Shown here: positions 1 to 9,227 of the stretch, one piece after another
Layout: the number at the start of each line of letters is the position of its first letter
How positions within the stretch are numbered: the first letter of the stretch is position 1
Translations under genes and position numbers: made by a program
Assembly: GCA_002490425.1 (NCBI GenBank)
Contig: DKTZ01000004.1
Span: 1-35,934 of the forward strand
Length of the DNA: 35,934 nucleotides
Origin: Ruminococcaceae bacterium UBA7217
GTDB taxonomy: Bacteria > Bacillota > Clostridia > Oscillospirales > Acutalibacteraceae
Direction: 5' to 3'
The notes under the pieces: generated by a model
Seen by the model: only the letters and a program-made list of their open reading frames with translations
The model's database searches: none
Told to the model about the DNA's origin: nothing

Positions 1-41
1 TCATTTTAAAAATTTTTTTTGAATATAAATTCTTTCATCTA

Positions 42-70
42 TTTCATTTTTACAATAAATATGATATTAT
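42..70 (+). promoter_or_regulatory. weak candidate promoter of the GH95 gene
   Basis: A TATTAT -10-like hexamer at 65-70 has a poor -35 match (TTTCAT, 42-47) 17 bases upstream. It is the best candidate in the AT-rich leader before the first gene, but the true promoter could lie outside the window. Confidence 0.25.
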
Positions 71-101
71 GTTTGCATAAATTATTTTGAGGAGGAAGAA
101 T

Positions 102-2777
102 ATGAAAAAGCCCAAAATCAGCAGTAGATTCAAAACGGGACTTTGGAAAACGGTAAAAATCCTTCTTTCCGTATTGCTTTCACTGTGCATTTTACTTTCC
201 GCCGTGTACGGCACATTTACACTTTACAAAAATTCCTTAAAAGGAGATTACAAGCTTTTGAAGGGTGACACAAAAAAGGCTTTCGCTACCGAATTCAGCG
301 AAGTAAAAGAATATTCAAAGACAAAAACCGCAGGAAGATACTGGCGTGACGGTATGATAGGCGGCAACGGAAAGCTCGGCTTTGTAACATCAGGCTCGCC
401 GTACAGCGACACAATAACCTATCAGGATGTTGACTACATAATGCCGTCTGACCGTGACAGATACAATATGCCCGACCTCACCTTTGAGCTCCAGAGCACC
501 AAGCAAAAAATTATAAATCTTGACGGCAGTCTTTGCGTTTCAGGATGCGGCGAATGGAATTACGGCTACGCCTTCCACCCCGGTCAGCAATTAAGACTTA
601 CGCAGGATAAAAACTCATACAAAGATTATATTCGCTGGACGGATTACGAAACAGGCGAAGTCGGCGTTTCATACCGTGACAAAAACGGCACTTGGAAGCG
701 CACTACGTTTACATCAAGAACTGACGATGTAACAGTTACAAAAATTTCCAAATCGTCAGACGGCGCAAAAATCAATATGACTCTCTCCCTCGACGATTTA
801 AGCGAAATGTATAAATTCGGAAACGGTTACGAAAAGGATATGCAATACAAAAAAATCGTTTCCGATGACGCATCTGTAATTACACTCGTTGCACATTACC
901 CGTCTTATGAACTTTCATCTTTAAAGGACGGCGGTTATGCCGGTGTAACTTATGTTTTAACAGTCGGAGGAACAAAAGAGAAGGTTTCTTTGGAATCCGA
1001 AAAAGATGAAACAGTAAATGTAGGCGAAAAGAACCCAGGGGTTAAAATAACGGATGCAGATGAGGTTTACCTTATCACTAAAAACGACCGCACGTTCTCA
1101 ATGGGTAAAATCGAAGCTTTTGCTACTGCTCTGTCTTATGAGCTTACAGACTCACTTTTAAAGGACTGCAAGGCTGTCGCAGAGAAATACACATCTGACG
1201 GCAAATTCGATTACAGCGCCGCATTAGCGCCCAGCGCAAAGCTTCATTCGGAAATGTTTAACCGCGTTTCATTCACCTTGGGCGAGAGCGAAAACGAGAT
1301 GAGATACCTCTCCAACGAAGAACTGCTTACCAAACAGAAATTATCACGCAATATCAATGACGCACTTATGGAAAGAATATATATGCAGGCACGCTATGCC
1401 GCAATTTGCGCAAGCGGATATTCAATGACGCGCCTTTCGGGAATGTGGACGGGCGAATGGAATCCGGGCTGGCGAAGCGAATATACAATGGATGCCAACG
1501 TAAATCTTCAGTCATCGGGAATGAATACGGCAAACCTTATCGAATTCAGTGAGGGCTATGTTAAATTTATTCTCCGTCAAACAGACGATTGGGAAATAAA
1601 CGCCGAAAAGTGCTACGGTATGCATGACGCTTTAATGGCGCCTGTTAACAGTGACGGCGATGGCGCGCTGGGTGCTGAATACTGTCAGGAATATCCGTTC
1701 CAGTATTGGAATGCGGGTACATCCTGGATGCTTCAGCCGATTTTTGAGATGTACCAATGCTACGGCAATGTTACCTTTAAGGGTGATGACGGCAAGGATT
1801 TAAGACTTCTTGAAGATGTTTTAGTACCCCTTCTTACAAAACAGTCAAATTTCTGGGAACAGCTAGTTTCCCCCGAATATTACACCGATAAAGACGGTAA
1901 CGCAAAATATGAAAAGGGTAAAACCGAGCTTCAGGACGGTGAAAAATACTTAATTATCCCCTCTTATTCTCCCGAAAACACAACGGGCGGCTCAGTTTAC
2001 AACTCAACGCTTGCGGCAAATGCTGCTATTGACATTGCGGCGGCAAAAAGCGGACTTCAAATGACAATTGACTGCGAAAATGACGCAAAGCTTGACGGTT
2101 ATGAAGAAAGAGTTACAAAATGGACCGAATTGCTCGGCAAAATGCCCGACTATCAATTTGACAGCACCGGCGCTATCAAGGAATGGTGCGCAAATCAGTA
2201 TGAGGAAAACAACCGTCACCGCCACATAAGCCACCTTTACTGCGCTTGGCCGCTTACTGAAACTCAGCATAATGAGGAGCTTGCAAAGTCATGCCTTCAG
2301 GCAGTAAATAACCGTGAAAAAGAAAACAGCGCTTCTCACGGCTTTGTGCATCAGGCTCTTGTACTCGCACGCCTTAAGCAGAGCGAAAATGTTTACAGCC
2401 TTGTTCACAATTTACTTAAGAGCAACATCTGCTACACATCTCTTATGACAGACCACAACACGAATCGTGGCTCTGACACCTACTGTACGGACACATTGCT
2501 CGGGCTTATCGGTATAGTTAACGAATCTCTCCTTTATTCAAATACGGATGAAATTGAAATTTTACCTGCTCTTCCGAAAAAATGGACGAGCGGTGAAATC
2601 ACAGGTCTTTCGGCACGCACAGGCGCAACTGTTTCGGTTAAATGGGCAGACGGCAAAGCGACTGCACAAATTACATCAAATACAGACCAAACAATTGAGG
2701 TTTCCTGTGCAGGCGGTAAAGCACAAAGCATCACCTTCGCAAAAGGCGAAACAAAATCGGTAGAATTTACATTTTAA
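102..2777 (+). CDS. GH95-type glycoside hydrolase (alpha-L-fucosidase/galactosidase family), membrane-anchored
   Basis: The 891-residue protein has a basic N-terminus and one hydrophobic segment (about 16-37), so it is exported and probably membrane-tethered. The rest follows the GH95 layout: an N-terminal motif around IGGNGKLGF, the (alpha/alpha)6 core with GMWTGEWNPGW, the HRHISHLY motif at about 706-712, and the ILPALPKKW C-terminal segment. By eye, the GH95 catalytic Glu aligns with E549 (IFEMY) and the general-base Asp with D797 (CTDT). Of the two Asn that assist the base (N-I-N in typical members), the first is Asp here (D464) and the second is kept (N466). GH95 enzymes release alpha-1,2-fucose or alpha-L-galactose from host or plant glycans. 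The ATG at 102 sits 6 bases after GAGGAGG; a TTG at 87 overlaps that ribosome binding site and is rejected. Exact substrate is uncertain. Confidence 0.75.
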   Translation: MKKPKISSRFKTGLWKTVKILLSVLLSLCILLSAVYGTFTLYKNSLKGDYKLLKGDTKKAFATEFSEVKEYSKTKTAGRYWRDGMIGGNGKLGFVTSGSPYSDTITYQDVDYIMPSDRDRYNMPDLTFELQSTKQKIINLDGSLCVSGCGEWNYGYAFHPGQQLRLTQDKNSYKDYIRWTDYETGEVGVSYRDKNGTWKRTTFTSRTDDVTVTKISKSSDGAKINMTLSLDDLSEMYKFGNGYEKDMQYKKIVSDDASVITLVAHYPSYELSSLKDGGYAGVTYVLTVGGTKEKVSLESEKDETVNVGEKNPGVKITDADEVYLITKNDRTFSMGKIEAFATALSYELTDSLLKDCKAVAEKYTSDGKFDYSAALAPSAKLHSEMFNRVSFTLGESENEMRYLSNEELLTKQKLSRNINDALMERIYMQARYAAICASGYSMTRLSGMWTGEWNPGWRSEYTMDANVNLQSSGMNTANLIEFSEGYVKFILRQTDDWEINAEKCYGMHDALMAPVNSDGDGALGAEYCQEYPFQYWNAGTSWMLQPIFEMYQCYGNVTFKGDDGKDLRLLEDVLVPLLTKQSNFWEQLVSPEYYTDKDGNAKYEKGKTELQDGEKYLIIPSYSPENTTGGSVYNSTLAANAAIDIAAAKSGLQMTIDCENDAKLDGYEERVTKWTELLGKMPDYQFDSTGAIKEWCANQYEENNRHRHISHLYCAWPLTETQHNEELAKSCLQAVNNREKENSASHGFVHQALVLARLKQSENVYSLVHNLLKSNICYTSLMTDHNTNRGSDTYCTDTLLGLIGIVNESLLYSNTDEIEILPALPKKWTSGEITGLSARTGATVSVKWADGKATAQITSNTDQTIEVSCAGGKAQSITFAKGETKSVEFTF

Positions 2778-2814
2778 TTCTCTGTGTGCATAAATTCACA
2801 CTGTAATTCTTTCA

Positions 2815-2856
2815 AAACAACCGCTCCAATGCGGTTGTTTATTTTTATTCTTTTGT
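2815..2856 (+). terminator. rho-independent terminator of the GH95 gene
   Basis: A perfect 9-bp stem (AACAACCGC with GCGGTTGTT, 2816-2839, loop TCCAAT) is followed by a T-rich tract. It separates the GH95 gene from the polysaccharide operon. The rest of the gap, 2857-2982, is AT-rich and shows no gene. Confidence 0.85.
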
Positions 2857-2982
2857 TATAATTATACAATTTCAAAGCTCTTCTCTAAACAATTGAAACA
2901 ATATATTTCTCGTTTTCGCAGCACAGCAATAAAAAAGCGGTAACAAACAGTGCGCTATACAATATTTACCGATAACTTATAA

Positions 2983-3011
2983 TTGACATATTTTAATATA
3001 AATTGTATAAT
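2983..3011 (+). promoter_or_regulatory. consensus sigma-A promoter of the polysaccharide operon
   Basis: TTGACA at 2983-2988 and TATAAT at 3006-3011 are both exact consensus hexamers with the ideal 17-base spacer. Transcription should start near 3018. The TTG of the -35 box is also the start of the longest reading frame here, so a gene call beginning at 2983 would be wrong. Confidence 0.9.
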
Positions 3012-3017
3012 TAGTTT

Positions 3018-3165
3018 AATTATGCGAACGTTTTATGCTCTTATAAACTTAAAAAGAGCGTTGATAAAAATGCGAAACGAATCAGATAAAAAATCAGCGG
3101 ATGATTATCTGTTCACAGTTTCGGGATTCGGCAAAAATGTGGGAAAACTGAAAGAAGTGTTGATT
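3018..3165 (+). promoter_or_regulatory. 5' leader of the polysaccharide operon
   Basis: About 148 bases lie between the predicted transcription start and the preferred start codon at 3166. The leader holds an imperfect hairpin at 3083-3111 (CAGATAA pairing with TTATCTG, plus an inner TCA/TGA pair). No T-tract follows, so it is not an obvious terminator. If translation starts at the ATG at 3070 instead, the hairpin is coding. Confidence 0.4.
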
Positions 3166-5103
3166 ATGAAAAAGCGTAATATTAAATGGACGCTTGTACT
3201 ATATGATTTAGCCATTTTCCTGTTTTTGGAATTTCTTTTGCTTTATCTTTATGAAAACAGAGAGTTTAATTCTGTTTTAAGTATGGTTTGCCAAATAATT
3301 TTATCTTTTATATGTATTTTTACAGCAAGGTTTATAGGCGGTATTTATCAGCAAATATGGCGATACGGCGGAATTCAGTGCTACATAAGACTGCTGTTTG
3401 TTGACGGCTGTGCTTTCGTTGTAAATTTAATTTTAGAAAATTTCTTACCCACTGAGCACATTTCATTTGACCGTTTGCTCTGTATTGTTTCGATGAATTT
3501 GCTCGGTGCACTGGCAATCAGAATGATATACCGCTATGCCTACAAATGTGAAAACACAAAAACCTTATCCGGAAAATTTTTAAACATACTTTTAAGGCTT
3601 TTTGCGGGAGAAAAAATTAAGGACCAAACACCTGATGAACAGCAAAAAATAAAAATCGCCATTATCGGTGCAGGCCGTACAGGCGTTTCGCTTGCCGAGG
3701 AGCTGCTTGCAAACCGTTTTTCCGCATATACGCCGAGGTGCTTTGTCGATGTAAATAAAAAGAAAGCCGACCGCAGTATTCACGGTATTCCCGTCCTTTT
3801 AGAAAGTAACGACACTTTTGAAATTTTAAAAGACGCCGAAATTCAAGAGGTCGTGTTCGCCATTCCCGACCTTGACAGCGCTCATAAAAAAGATCTGTAC
3901 GAAAAGTACTTGAACGCAGGCTATAAAATAAAAGCATATGACTACCCCGTTATGCAGTCGGCAGGCGGAAAACGTCAATTGCGTGACTTTGACATAGAAG
4001 AGTTGCTGTTAAGAAAGCCTATTGTTATGCAGAGTGAAAAGACCGACGCTTATTATAAAAATAAGGTTATTCTGATTACGGGCGGCGGCGGTTCAATCGG
4101 CTCGGAGCTGTGCAGACAGCTTGCAAAAATGCAACCCAAACAAATTATCATTTTAGACATTTACGAAAACGGCGCTTATGATATTCAGCAGGAGCTAAAA
4201 ATGATTTACGGTGACAGCATTAAGCTTAATGTTGAAATAGCTTCGATTAACAGCAAACGCAGTATGGCAAGAGTTTTTGAGAGCTACCGTCCGCAAATTA
4301 TTATCAATGCCGCCGCACATAAGCACGTTCCGCTTATGGAAACCAACTGCATTGAGGCGGTTGAAAACAATGTTTTCGGAACTAAGATTTTAGTTGAGCT
4401 ATGCGAGGAATACAATGCTGAACGGTTTATGATGGTTTCGACTGATAAAGCCGTTAACCCAACAAATGTTATGGGTGCTACAAAGCGTATGTGTGAAATG
4501 ATTGTGCAGTGTGCAAGCACATACGGCAAAGCAACATACAGCGCTACCCGTTTTGGAAATGTTTTAGGCTCTGCAGGCTCTGTAATTTCACTGTTCAAAA
4601 GGCAGATTGCCAACGGCGGTCCGATTACTGTTACAGACAAGCGCATTATACGGTATTTTATGACTATTCCCGAAGCGGCTCAGCTTGTGCTTCAATCAGG
4701 AGCTATGGCAAAAAACGGCGAGCTTTTTGTACTGGATATGGGTCAGCCTGTAAAAATATTGGATTTGGCACAAAGTATGATTCGGCTGTCGGGAGTAAAC
4801 GGAATAGATATAATCGAGACAGGCTTACGTCCCGGCGAAAAGCTTTATGAAGAGCTTCTTGTAAAAAGAGAAGAATGTGATAAAACCGAGAACAGTTTAA
4901 TATTGATTGAACGGGACACTCCGTGCAGTAAGAATGAAATTGACGAAAAAATCGAACTGCTGCAAGAGGCGTGTTCTACCGAAGACGACGAGAATGTTCG
5001 CGCGGCGCTGAAAAAGGTTGTACCGACATACCGCTCTCCCGATGAAGTAAATTCCGCCGCAGAAAATTCGTACGAAATGAAAAACCAACGTGAATTAACT
5101 TAG
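3166..5103 (+). CDS. membrane UDP-GlcNAc 4,6-dehydratase, PglF/CapD/WbpM family
   Basis: This 645-residue protein has hydrophobic N-terminal helices (from about residue 8), a first nucleotide-binding Rossmann segment (IIGAGRTG) and a large SDR catalytic domain starting at ITGGGGSIGSE. The catalytic signature is STDKAVNPTNVMGATK, with T426-D427-K428 and M436/K440 in place of the usual Tyr-x3-Lys, as in retaining dehydratases of this family. It should convert UDP-GlcNAc to the 4-keto-6-deoxy sugar at the inner membrane face. The next gene, a PglE-like aminotransferase, would use that product. The start is uncertain: ATG 3166 puts the membrane helices directly at the N-terminus as in homologues but its ribosome binding site is weak; ATG 3070 would add 32 polar residues. 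It is the first gene of the operon. Confidence 0.88.
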   Translation: MKKRNIKWTLVLYDLAIFLFLEFLLLYLYENREFNSVLSMVCQIILSFICIFTARFIGGIYQQIWRYGGIQCYIRLLFVDGCAFVVNLILENFLPTEHISFDRLLCIVSMNLLGALAIRMIYRYAYKCENTKTLSGKFLNILLRLFAGEKIKDQTPDEQQKIKIAIIGAGRTGVSLAEELLANRFSAYTPRCFVDVNKKKADRSIHGIPVLLESNDTFEILKDAEIQEVVFAIPDLDSAHKKDLYEKYLNAGYKIKAYDYPVMQSAGGKRQLRDFDIEELLLRKPIVMQSEKTDAYYKNKVILITGGGGSIGSELCRQLAKMQPKQIIILDIYENGAYDIQQELKMIYGDSIKLNVEIASINSKRSMARVFESYRPQIIINAAAHKHVPLMETNCIEAVENNVFGTKILVELCEEYNAERFMMVSTDKAVNPTNVMGATKRMCEMIVQCASTYGKATYSATRFGNVLGSAGSVISLFKRQIANGGPITVTDKRIIRYFMTIPEAAQLVLQSGAMAKNGELFVLDMGQPVKILDLAQSMIRLSGVNGIDIIETGLRPGEKLYEELLVKREECDKTENSLILIERDTPCSKNEIDEKIELLQEACSTEDDENVRAALKKVVPTYRSPDEVNSAAENSYEMKNQRELT

Positions 5104-5132
5104 TTATAAACACCGTAAAGGAAGGATACATT

Positions 5133-6365
5133 ATGAAATTTAATGCTTTTGAAAATAAAATTTGGCTTTCCTCGCCGACTATGCACGGTGAAGAAATCAA
5201 ATATGTTAACGAAGCATATGAAACGAACTGGATGTCAACAGTCGGAGAAAACATCAATGAGGTTGAAAGGCTTGCGGCTGAAAAAACCGGCTGTAAATAT
5301 GCGGTTGCCCTTTCCTGCGGAACAGGCGCTTTGCATCTTGCAGTTAAGCTTGCAGGTGTAAAAGAGAGCGATCGGGTTTTCTGCACCGATATGACCTTTG
5401 CTGCTACGGTTAATCCGATTTTATATGAAAAAGCTGTCCCGATTTTTATTGACACTGAGTACGACACTTGGAATATGGACCCCGCAGCGCTCCGAAAAGC
5501 ATTTGAAATGTATCCTGACACAAAAGTAATTGTAGTTGCAAATCTTTACGGCACTCCTGCAAAGTTTGACGAGCTTTGCGCCATTGCCGAAGAGCACGGC
5601 GCCGTAATTATTGAAGACGCAGCAGAATCTCTCGGCGCCACATATAAAGGCAGGCAAACGGGAACCTTCGGTACATATAACGCAATCTCCTTTAACGGTA
5701 ACAAAATTATCACGGGTTCGTCGGGAGGTATGCTCCTGACTGATGACAAAGAAGCGGCAAATAAAGCACGCAAATGGTCAACACAGTCCCGTGAAAATGC
5801 ACCGTGGTATCAGCACGAGGAGGTTGGCTACAACTACCGTATGAGCAATGTTATTGCAGGCGTTGTCCGCGGGCAGTTCCCCCACCTTGAGGAACACATT
5901 GCTCAGAAAAAAGCTATTTACGAAAGATACAAAGAGGGCTTTAAAAATTTGCCCGTCAGTATGAATCCTTATCAGGCAGAAATTTCAGAACCGAATTTTT
6001 GGCTTTCCTGTATGCTCATTGACGAAAATGCAATGTGTAAGCAAGTCAGAAGTGACAGCGACACCTGCTATATTTCTGAGCACGGTAAATCCTGCCCGTC
6101 CGAAATTTTGGAAACCTTAGCAAAATACAACGCAGAGGGCAGACCGATTTGGAAACCTATGCATTTACAGCCAATGTACCGCTCAAATCCTTTTGTGACA
6201 AGAGAGGGCAACGGCAGAGGCAGAACGAATGCCTACATTGAGGGCAAAGGCATAGACGTAGGTATGGACATATTCAGCCGAGGTCTTTGTCTCCCAAGCG
6301 ACAATAAAATGACCGCCGAGGAGCAGAATAAAATTATTGATATCGTTTGTTCTTGCTTTGAATAA
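5133..6365 (+). CDS. PLP-dependent sugar 4-aminotransferase, DegT/DnrJ/EryC1/StrS family, PglE-like
   Basis: The 410-residue protein carries the DegT fold-type I signature: SCGTGALHLA near 61-70, EDAAESLGA at 161-169 (D162 binding the pyridine nitrogen) and SFNGNKIITG with PLP lysine K191. It resembles Campylobacter PglE in several stretches I recall (STQSRENAPWYQH, GYNYRMSN, RPIWKPMH, GLCLPS). PglE transaminates UDP-4-keto-6-deoxy-GlcNAc, the product expected from the preceding dehydratase, with glutamate as amino donor. Its output, UDP-4-amino-4,6-dideoxy-GlcNAc, is the precursor of bacillosamine. The ribosome binding site GGAAGG fits the ATG. The gap to the previous gene is 29 bases. Confidence 0.88.
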   Translation: MKFNAFENKIWLSSPTMHGEEIKYVNEAYETNWMSTVGENINEVERLAAEKTGCKYAVALSCGTGALHLAVKLAGVKESDRVFCTDMTFAATVNPILYEKAVPIFIDTEYDTWNMDPAALRKAFEMYPDTKVIVVANLYGTPAKFDELCAIAEEHGAVIIEDAAESLGATYKGRQTGTFGTYNAISFNGNKIITGSSGGMLLTDDKEAANKARKWSTQSRENAPWYQHEEVGYNYRMSNVIAGVVRGQFPHLEEHIAQKKAIYERYKEGFKNLPVSMNPYQAEISEPNFWLSCMLIDENAMCKQVRSDSDTCYISEHGKSCPSEILETLAKYNAEGRPIWKPMHLQPMYRSNPFVTREGNGRGRTNAYIEGKGIDVGMDIFSRGLCLPSDNKMTAEEQNKIIDIVCSCFE

Positions 6366-6387
6366 TTGAGTTTGGGGTAATAATATA

Positions 6388-7083
6388 ATGTACGCAAAAT
6401 TTTTTAAAAGATTTTTTGATTTTACTCTGTCTCTGCTTGCAATTTTAATACTGCTTCCATTGTTTTCAGTCCTTTGCGTTCTCGGAGCGATTGCTATGCA
6501 GGGTAATCCGTTCTTTGTGCAGTTAAGACCCGGCAAAAAAGATACAGACGGCAAGGAAAAAATATTTAAGATAATAAAATTCCGAACTATGGATAACCGT
6601 AAGGACGAAAACGGAAATCTTCTGCCGGACGGCTTAAGGCTTAACACATACGGGAAAATACTGAGAAGCACAAGTCTTGACGAGCTGCCTGAGCTGTTTA
6701 ACATTCTTAAGGGCGATATGAGTATTGTAGGCCCAAGGCCGCAGCTTATACGGGATATGACCTTTATGACTGAAGAACAAAGAAGACGCCACAGCGTGCG
6801 CCCCGGTCTTACAGGCTTTGCCCAGGTTAACGGCAGAAACAATATCACATGGGAGCAAAAATTTCAGTACGATTTACAATACATAGACAGTGAAATGACT
6901 CTTTTCGGCGATATAAAAATTATTTTGCAAACAGTCGGAAAAGTTCTTAAAAGAAGTGATACTGTCCGTGAGGGCACAACAAGCGATTTAGATTTCGGCG
7001 ACTGGCTTATGCAAGAGGGCAAATTAACACAGGAAGAATATGACCTTAGGCAGTCAGAAGCAAAAGAGCTTATGAATGTTTAG
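6388..7083 (+). CDS. initiating phosphoglycosyl transferase, PglC-like (bacterial sugar transferase)
   Basis: This 231-residue protein has one N-terminal re-entrant/membrane helix (about 8-36) and the monotopic sugar-transferase core: FKIIKFRTM, the catalytic Asp-Glu pair in SLDELPELFN (D98-E99), GDMSIVGPRP, and RPGLTGFAQVNGRN. Enzymes of this family move a sugar-1-phosphate from a UDP-sugar to undecaprenyl phosphate and so start a polymer or glycan. Similarity to PglC is high through the core, and the two genes before it supply a bacillosamine-type donor. About 30 residues after the core (DFGDWLMQEGKLTQEEYDL) form an acidic tail not present in C. jejuni PglC. The ribosome binding site (GGGGT) is modest. 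Confidence 0.88.
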   Translation: MYAKFFKRFFDFTLSLLAILILLPLFSVLCVLGAIAMQGNPFFVQLRPGKKDTDGKEKIFKIIKFRTMDNRKDENGNLLPDGLRLNTYGKILRSTSLDELPELFNILKGDMSIVGPRPQLIRDMTFMTEEQRRRHSVRPGLTGFAQVNGRNNITWEQKFQYDLQYIDSEMTLFGDIKIILQTVGKVLKRSDTVREGTTSDLDFGDWLMQEGKLTQEEYDLRQSEAKELMNV

Positions 7084-7101
7084 TTTTAATGGAGATTGTA
7101 A

Positions 7102-7881
7102 ATGAGCGAGTTAGTTTCAATTATAATGCCGTCCTATAACACGGCAAAATATATCGGCAAAACAATACAGTCTGTCCTAAATCAAACCTATACGAACTGG
7201 GAGCTTATTATTGTTGACGATTGCTCAACGGACAATACCGATGAGATAATTGCAGGTTTCCTGTCTGACAGCCGAATCCGTTATTTAAAAAACGGTGTAA
7301 ACGGCGGTGCGGCAGTTTCACGTAACTATGCTTTGCGTGAGGCAAAGGGAAAATGGATTGCTTTCCTTGACAGTGACGATTTATGGCTGCCCCAAAAGCT
7401 TGAAAAGCAAATTGCATTTATGAAAAAGAACAATTATACGTTCACTTTCACCGATTATATGATTCAGCTTAACGGCAAATGGCTTCCCTTTGTCTATACC
7501 GGTCCTGACGTTGTAAACCGCAGAAGAATGTATAACTACTGTTACTTTTCTACGATTACGGTGATGTATGACCGTGAAAAAACAGGCTTAATTCAAATAG
7601 AAAATTTACGTAAAAATAACGATTATGCTATGTGGTTCCAAATAATAGAAAAAAGTAACTGCTACCGTTTGCCCGAATGCCTTTCAATTTACGTTAAGCA
7701 TAACGGTTCGGTGTCAAGCGGCAGTAAGCTGAAGCTTATTAAATGGCTCTACATTTTATACAGAAAAGGCTTACACAAAAGCCGACCTGTTTCTTTTTTA
7801 ATGACATTAAGAAACTTATTTTTCGGAGTAATCAAAAAGATAAAATACAAAGAAAAAACAGACATCATACCTACTTTGTAG
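7102..7881 (+). CDS. GT2 family glycosyltransferase
   Basis: A 259-residue GT-A enzyme with the usual GT2 N-terminus (VSIIMPSYNTAKYIGKTIQSVL), nucleotide-binding VDDCSTDNT and the metal-binding DxD motif as FLDSDDLW. The C-terminal third is basic and may touch the membrane. It probably adds a sugar to the lipid-linked intermediate made by the PglC-like enzyme. The acceptor and donor cannot be read from the sequence. It starts 18 bases after the previous gene. It is the only GT2 gene in the cluster, so the repeat unit is probably short unless other transferases lie elsewhere. Confidence 0.88.
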   Translation: MSELVSIIMPSYNTAKYIGKTIQSVLNQTYTNWELIIVDDCSTDNTDEIIAGFLSDSRIRYLKNGVNGGAAVSRNYALREAKGKWIAFLDSDDLWLPQKLEKQIAFMKKNNYTFTFTDYMIQLNGKWLPFVYTGPDVVNRRRMYNYCYFSTITVMYDREKTGLIQIENLRKNNDYAMWFQIIEKSNCYRLPECLSIYVKHNGSVSSGSKLKLIKWLYILYRKGLHKSRPVSFLMTLRNLFFGVIKKIKYKEKTDIIPTL

Positions 7882-7904
7882 GTTATTATAAATCGGAGGA
7901 AAAA

Positions 7905-9227
7905 ATGTCTCTCTACGAAAAAATTGTGAATAAAGAGGAGTCGCTTGCTCTAATCGGTCTCGGTTACGTAGGTATGCCGATTGCTGTTGCATTTGCAAAT
8001 GAAGGCGTAAATGTAATAGGCTTTGACCTTAACAAAGCGAAAATCGGGCTTTACAAAAACGGCATTGACCCAACGCACGAAGTGGGCGACGATGCAATCA
8101 AAAAAACAAGCGTTATTTTTACAGCAGATGAAACAGAGCTTAAAAAAGCGAAGTTTCACATTATAGCCGTTCCCACACCTGTAAATCAGGACCATACACC
8201 CGACCTTTCTCCTGTTATAGGAGCGAGTGAAATTGTGGGCAGAAACCTTACAAAAGGGTCAATTGTTGTTTTTGAGTCCACTGTTTACCCCGGCGTAACA
8301 GAAAACGTTTGCCTGCCGATTATTGAGCGTGAATCGGGGCTTAAATGCGGTGCTGATTTCAAAATAGGTTATTCGCCTGAAAGAATTAACCCCGGTGATA
8401 AGGTTCACAGGCTTGAAAATATAAAGAAAATAGTTTCGGGTTGTGATGAAGAAGCGCTTGCGGAAATTAAGGCAGTCTATGACCTTGTAATCAAGGTTGG
8501 AACACACCCTGTTTCAAATATTAAAACCGCTGAGGCTGTTAAGGTTGTCGAAAACAGCCAGCGTGATATAAACATTGCTTTTATGAATGAGCTTGCAATG
8601 GTTTTTGACCGTATGGGCATTGACACAAATGAGGTTATTGAGGGAATGAATACCAAGTGGAATGCCTTGGGCTTCCGTCCGGGTCTTGTCGGCGGTCACT
8701 GCATCGGTGTTGACCCTTACTACTTTACTTACGAGGCAGAAAAGCTCGGCTACCACAGTCAAATAATTCTTAACGGACGAATGGTAAATGACGGTATGGG
8801 CAAATTCATTGCCGAAGCAGCGGTTAAACAAATGATTAAGGTGGGCAAAGCGCCCGCAAAGGCTAAGGTTGTTATTTTCGGACTGACATTTAAGGAAAAT
8901 TGCCCCGATACAAGAAATTCAAAGGTTGCTGACGTTTATAACAGCCTTTTGGAGTATGAAATACAACCTGTGGTTGTTGACCCTTGGGCAAGCGAGCGTG
9001 ACGCAAAAAATGAATATAACATAGAACTTCGTCCTGTTGAAGCGGCAAATGATGCGGACTGCATAATTCTTGCGGTCGCCCATAATGAATTTAAAGAATT
9101 AGGTTTGCAAAATATCAGCCAAATGTATAAGGACATTCCTCAAAACGAAAAAGTACTTATTGATGTTAAAGGACTTTATTCGGTTGAAGAGCTCCGAAAC
9201 AGCGGTTTGACATATTGGAGGCTGTAA
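7905..9227 (+). CDS. UDP-N-acetylhexosamine 6-dehydrogenase (TviB/WbpO/WbpA group)
   Basis: The 440-residue protein has an N-terminal NAD-binding motif (ALIGLGYVGMP), the PTPVNQDHTPDLS segment, the central dimerisation region and the catalytic cysteine C266 in GGHCIGVDPYY. The C-terminal UDP-binding domain contains FGLTFKENCPDTRNSK. It oxidises C6 of a UDP-HexNAc in two NAD-dependent steps, giving a uronic acid donor; the TviB-like motifs suggest a UDP-GalNAc or UDP-GlcNAc substrate rather than UDP-glucose. This implies an acidic sugar in the polymer besides sialic acid. The ATG at 7905 has a clear GGAGGA site; the frame is open upstream to 7743 but that stretch overlaps the GT2 gene. Confidence 0.88.
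   Translation: MSLYEKIVNKEESLALIGLGYVGMPIAVAFANEGVNVIGFDLNKAKIGLYKNGIDPTHEVGDDAIKKTSVIFTADETELKKAKFHIIAVPTPVNQDHTPDLSPVIGASEIVGRNLTKGSIVVFESTVYPGVTENVCLPIIERESGLKCGADFKIGYSPERINPGDKVHRLENIKKIVSGCDEEALAEIKAVYDLVIKVGTHPVSNIKTAEAVKVVENSQRDINIAFMNELAMVFDRMGIDTNEVIEGMNTKWNALGFRPGLVGGHCIGVDPYYFTYEAEKLGYHSQIILNGRMVNDGMGKFIAEAAVKQMIKVGKAPAKAKVVIFGLTFKENCPDTRNSKVADVYNSLLEYEIQPVVVDPWASERDAKNEYNIELRPVEAANDADCIILAVAHNEFKELGLQNISQMYKDIPQNEKVLIDVKGLYSVEELRNSGLTYWRL

Noticed and set aside
2857..2982. Possible small gene or RNA between the GH95 terminator and the capsule promoter
   Set aside because: The stretch is AT-rich with no start codon plus ribosome binding site, no promoter before it and no stable fold.
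2983..3165. N-terminal extension of the dehydratase from TTG 2983
   Set aside because: The TTG is part of a perfect -35 box and the -10 lies within the supposed coding region, so translation cannot begin there. The ATG at 3022 would be almost leaderless.
7743..7904. Longer start of the 6-dehydrogenase at 7743
   Set aside because: It overlaps the GT2 gene by 139 bases and adds 54 residues unlike the family. ATG 7905 has a strong GGAGGA site directly before the Rossmann motif.
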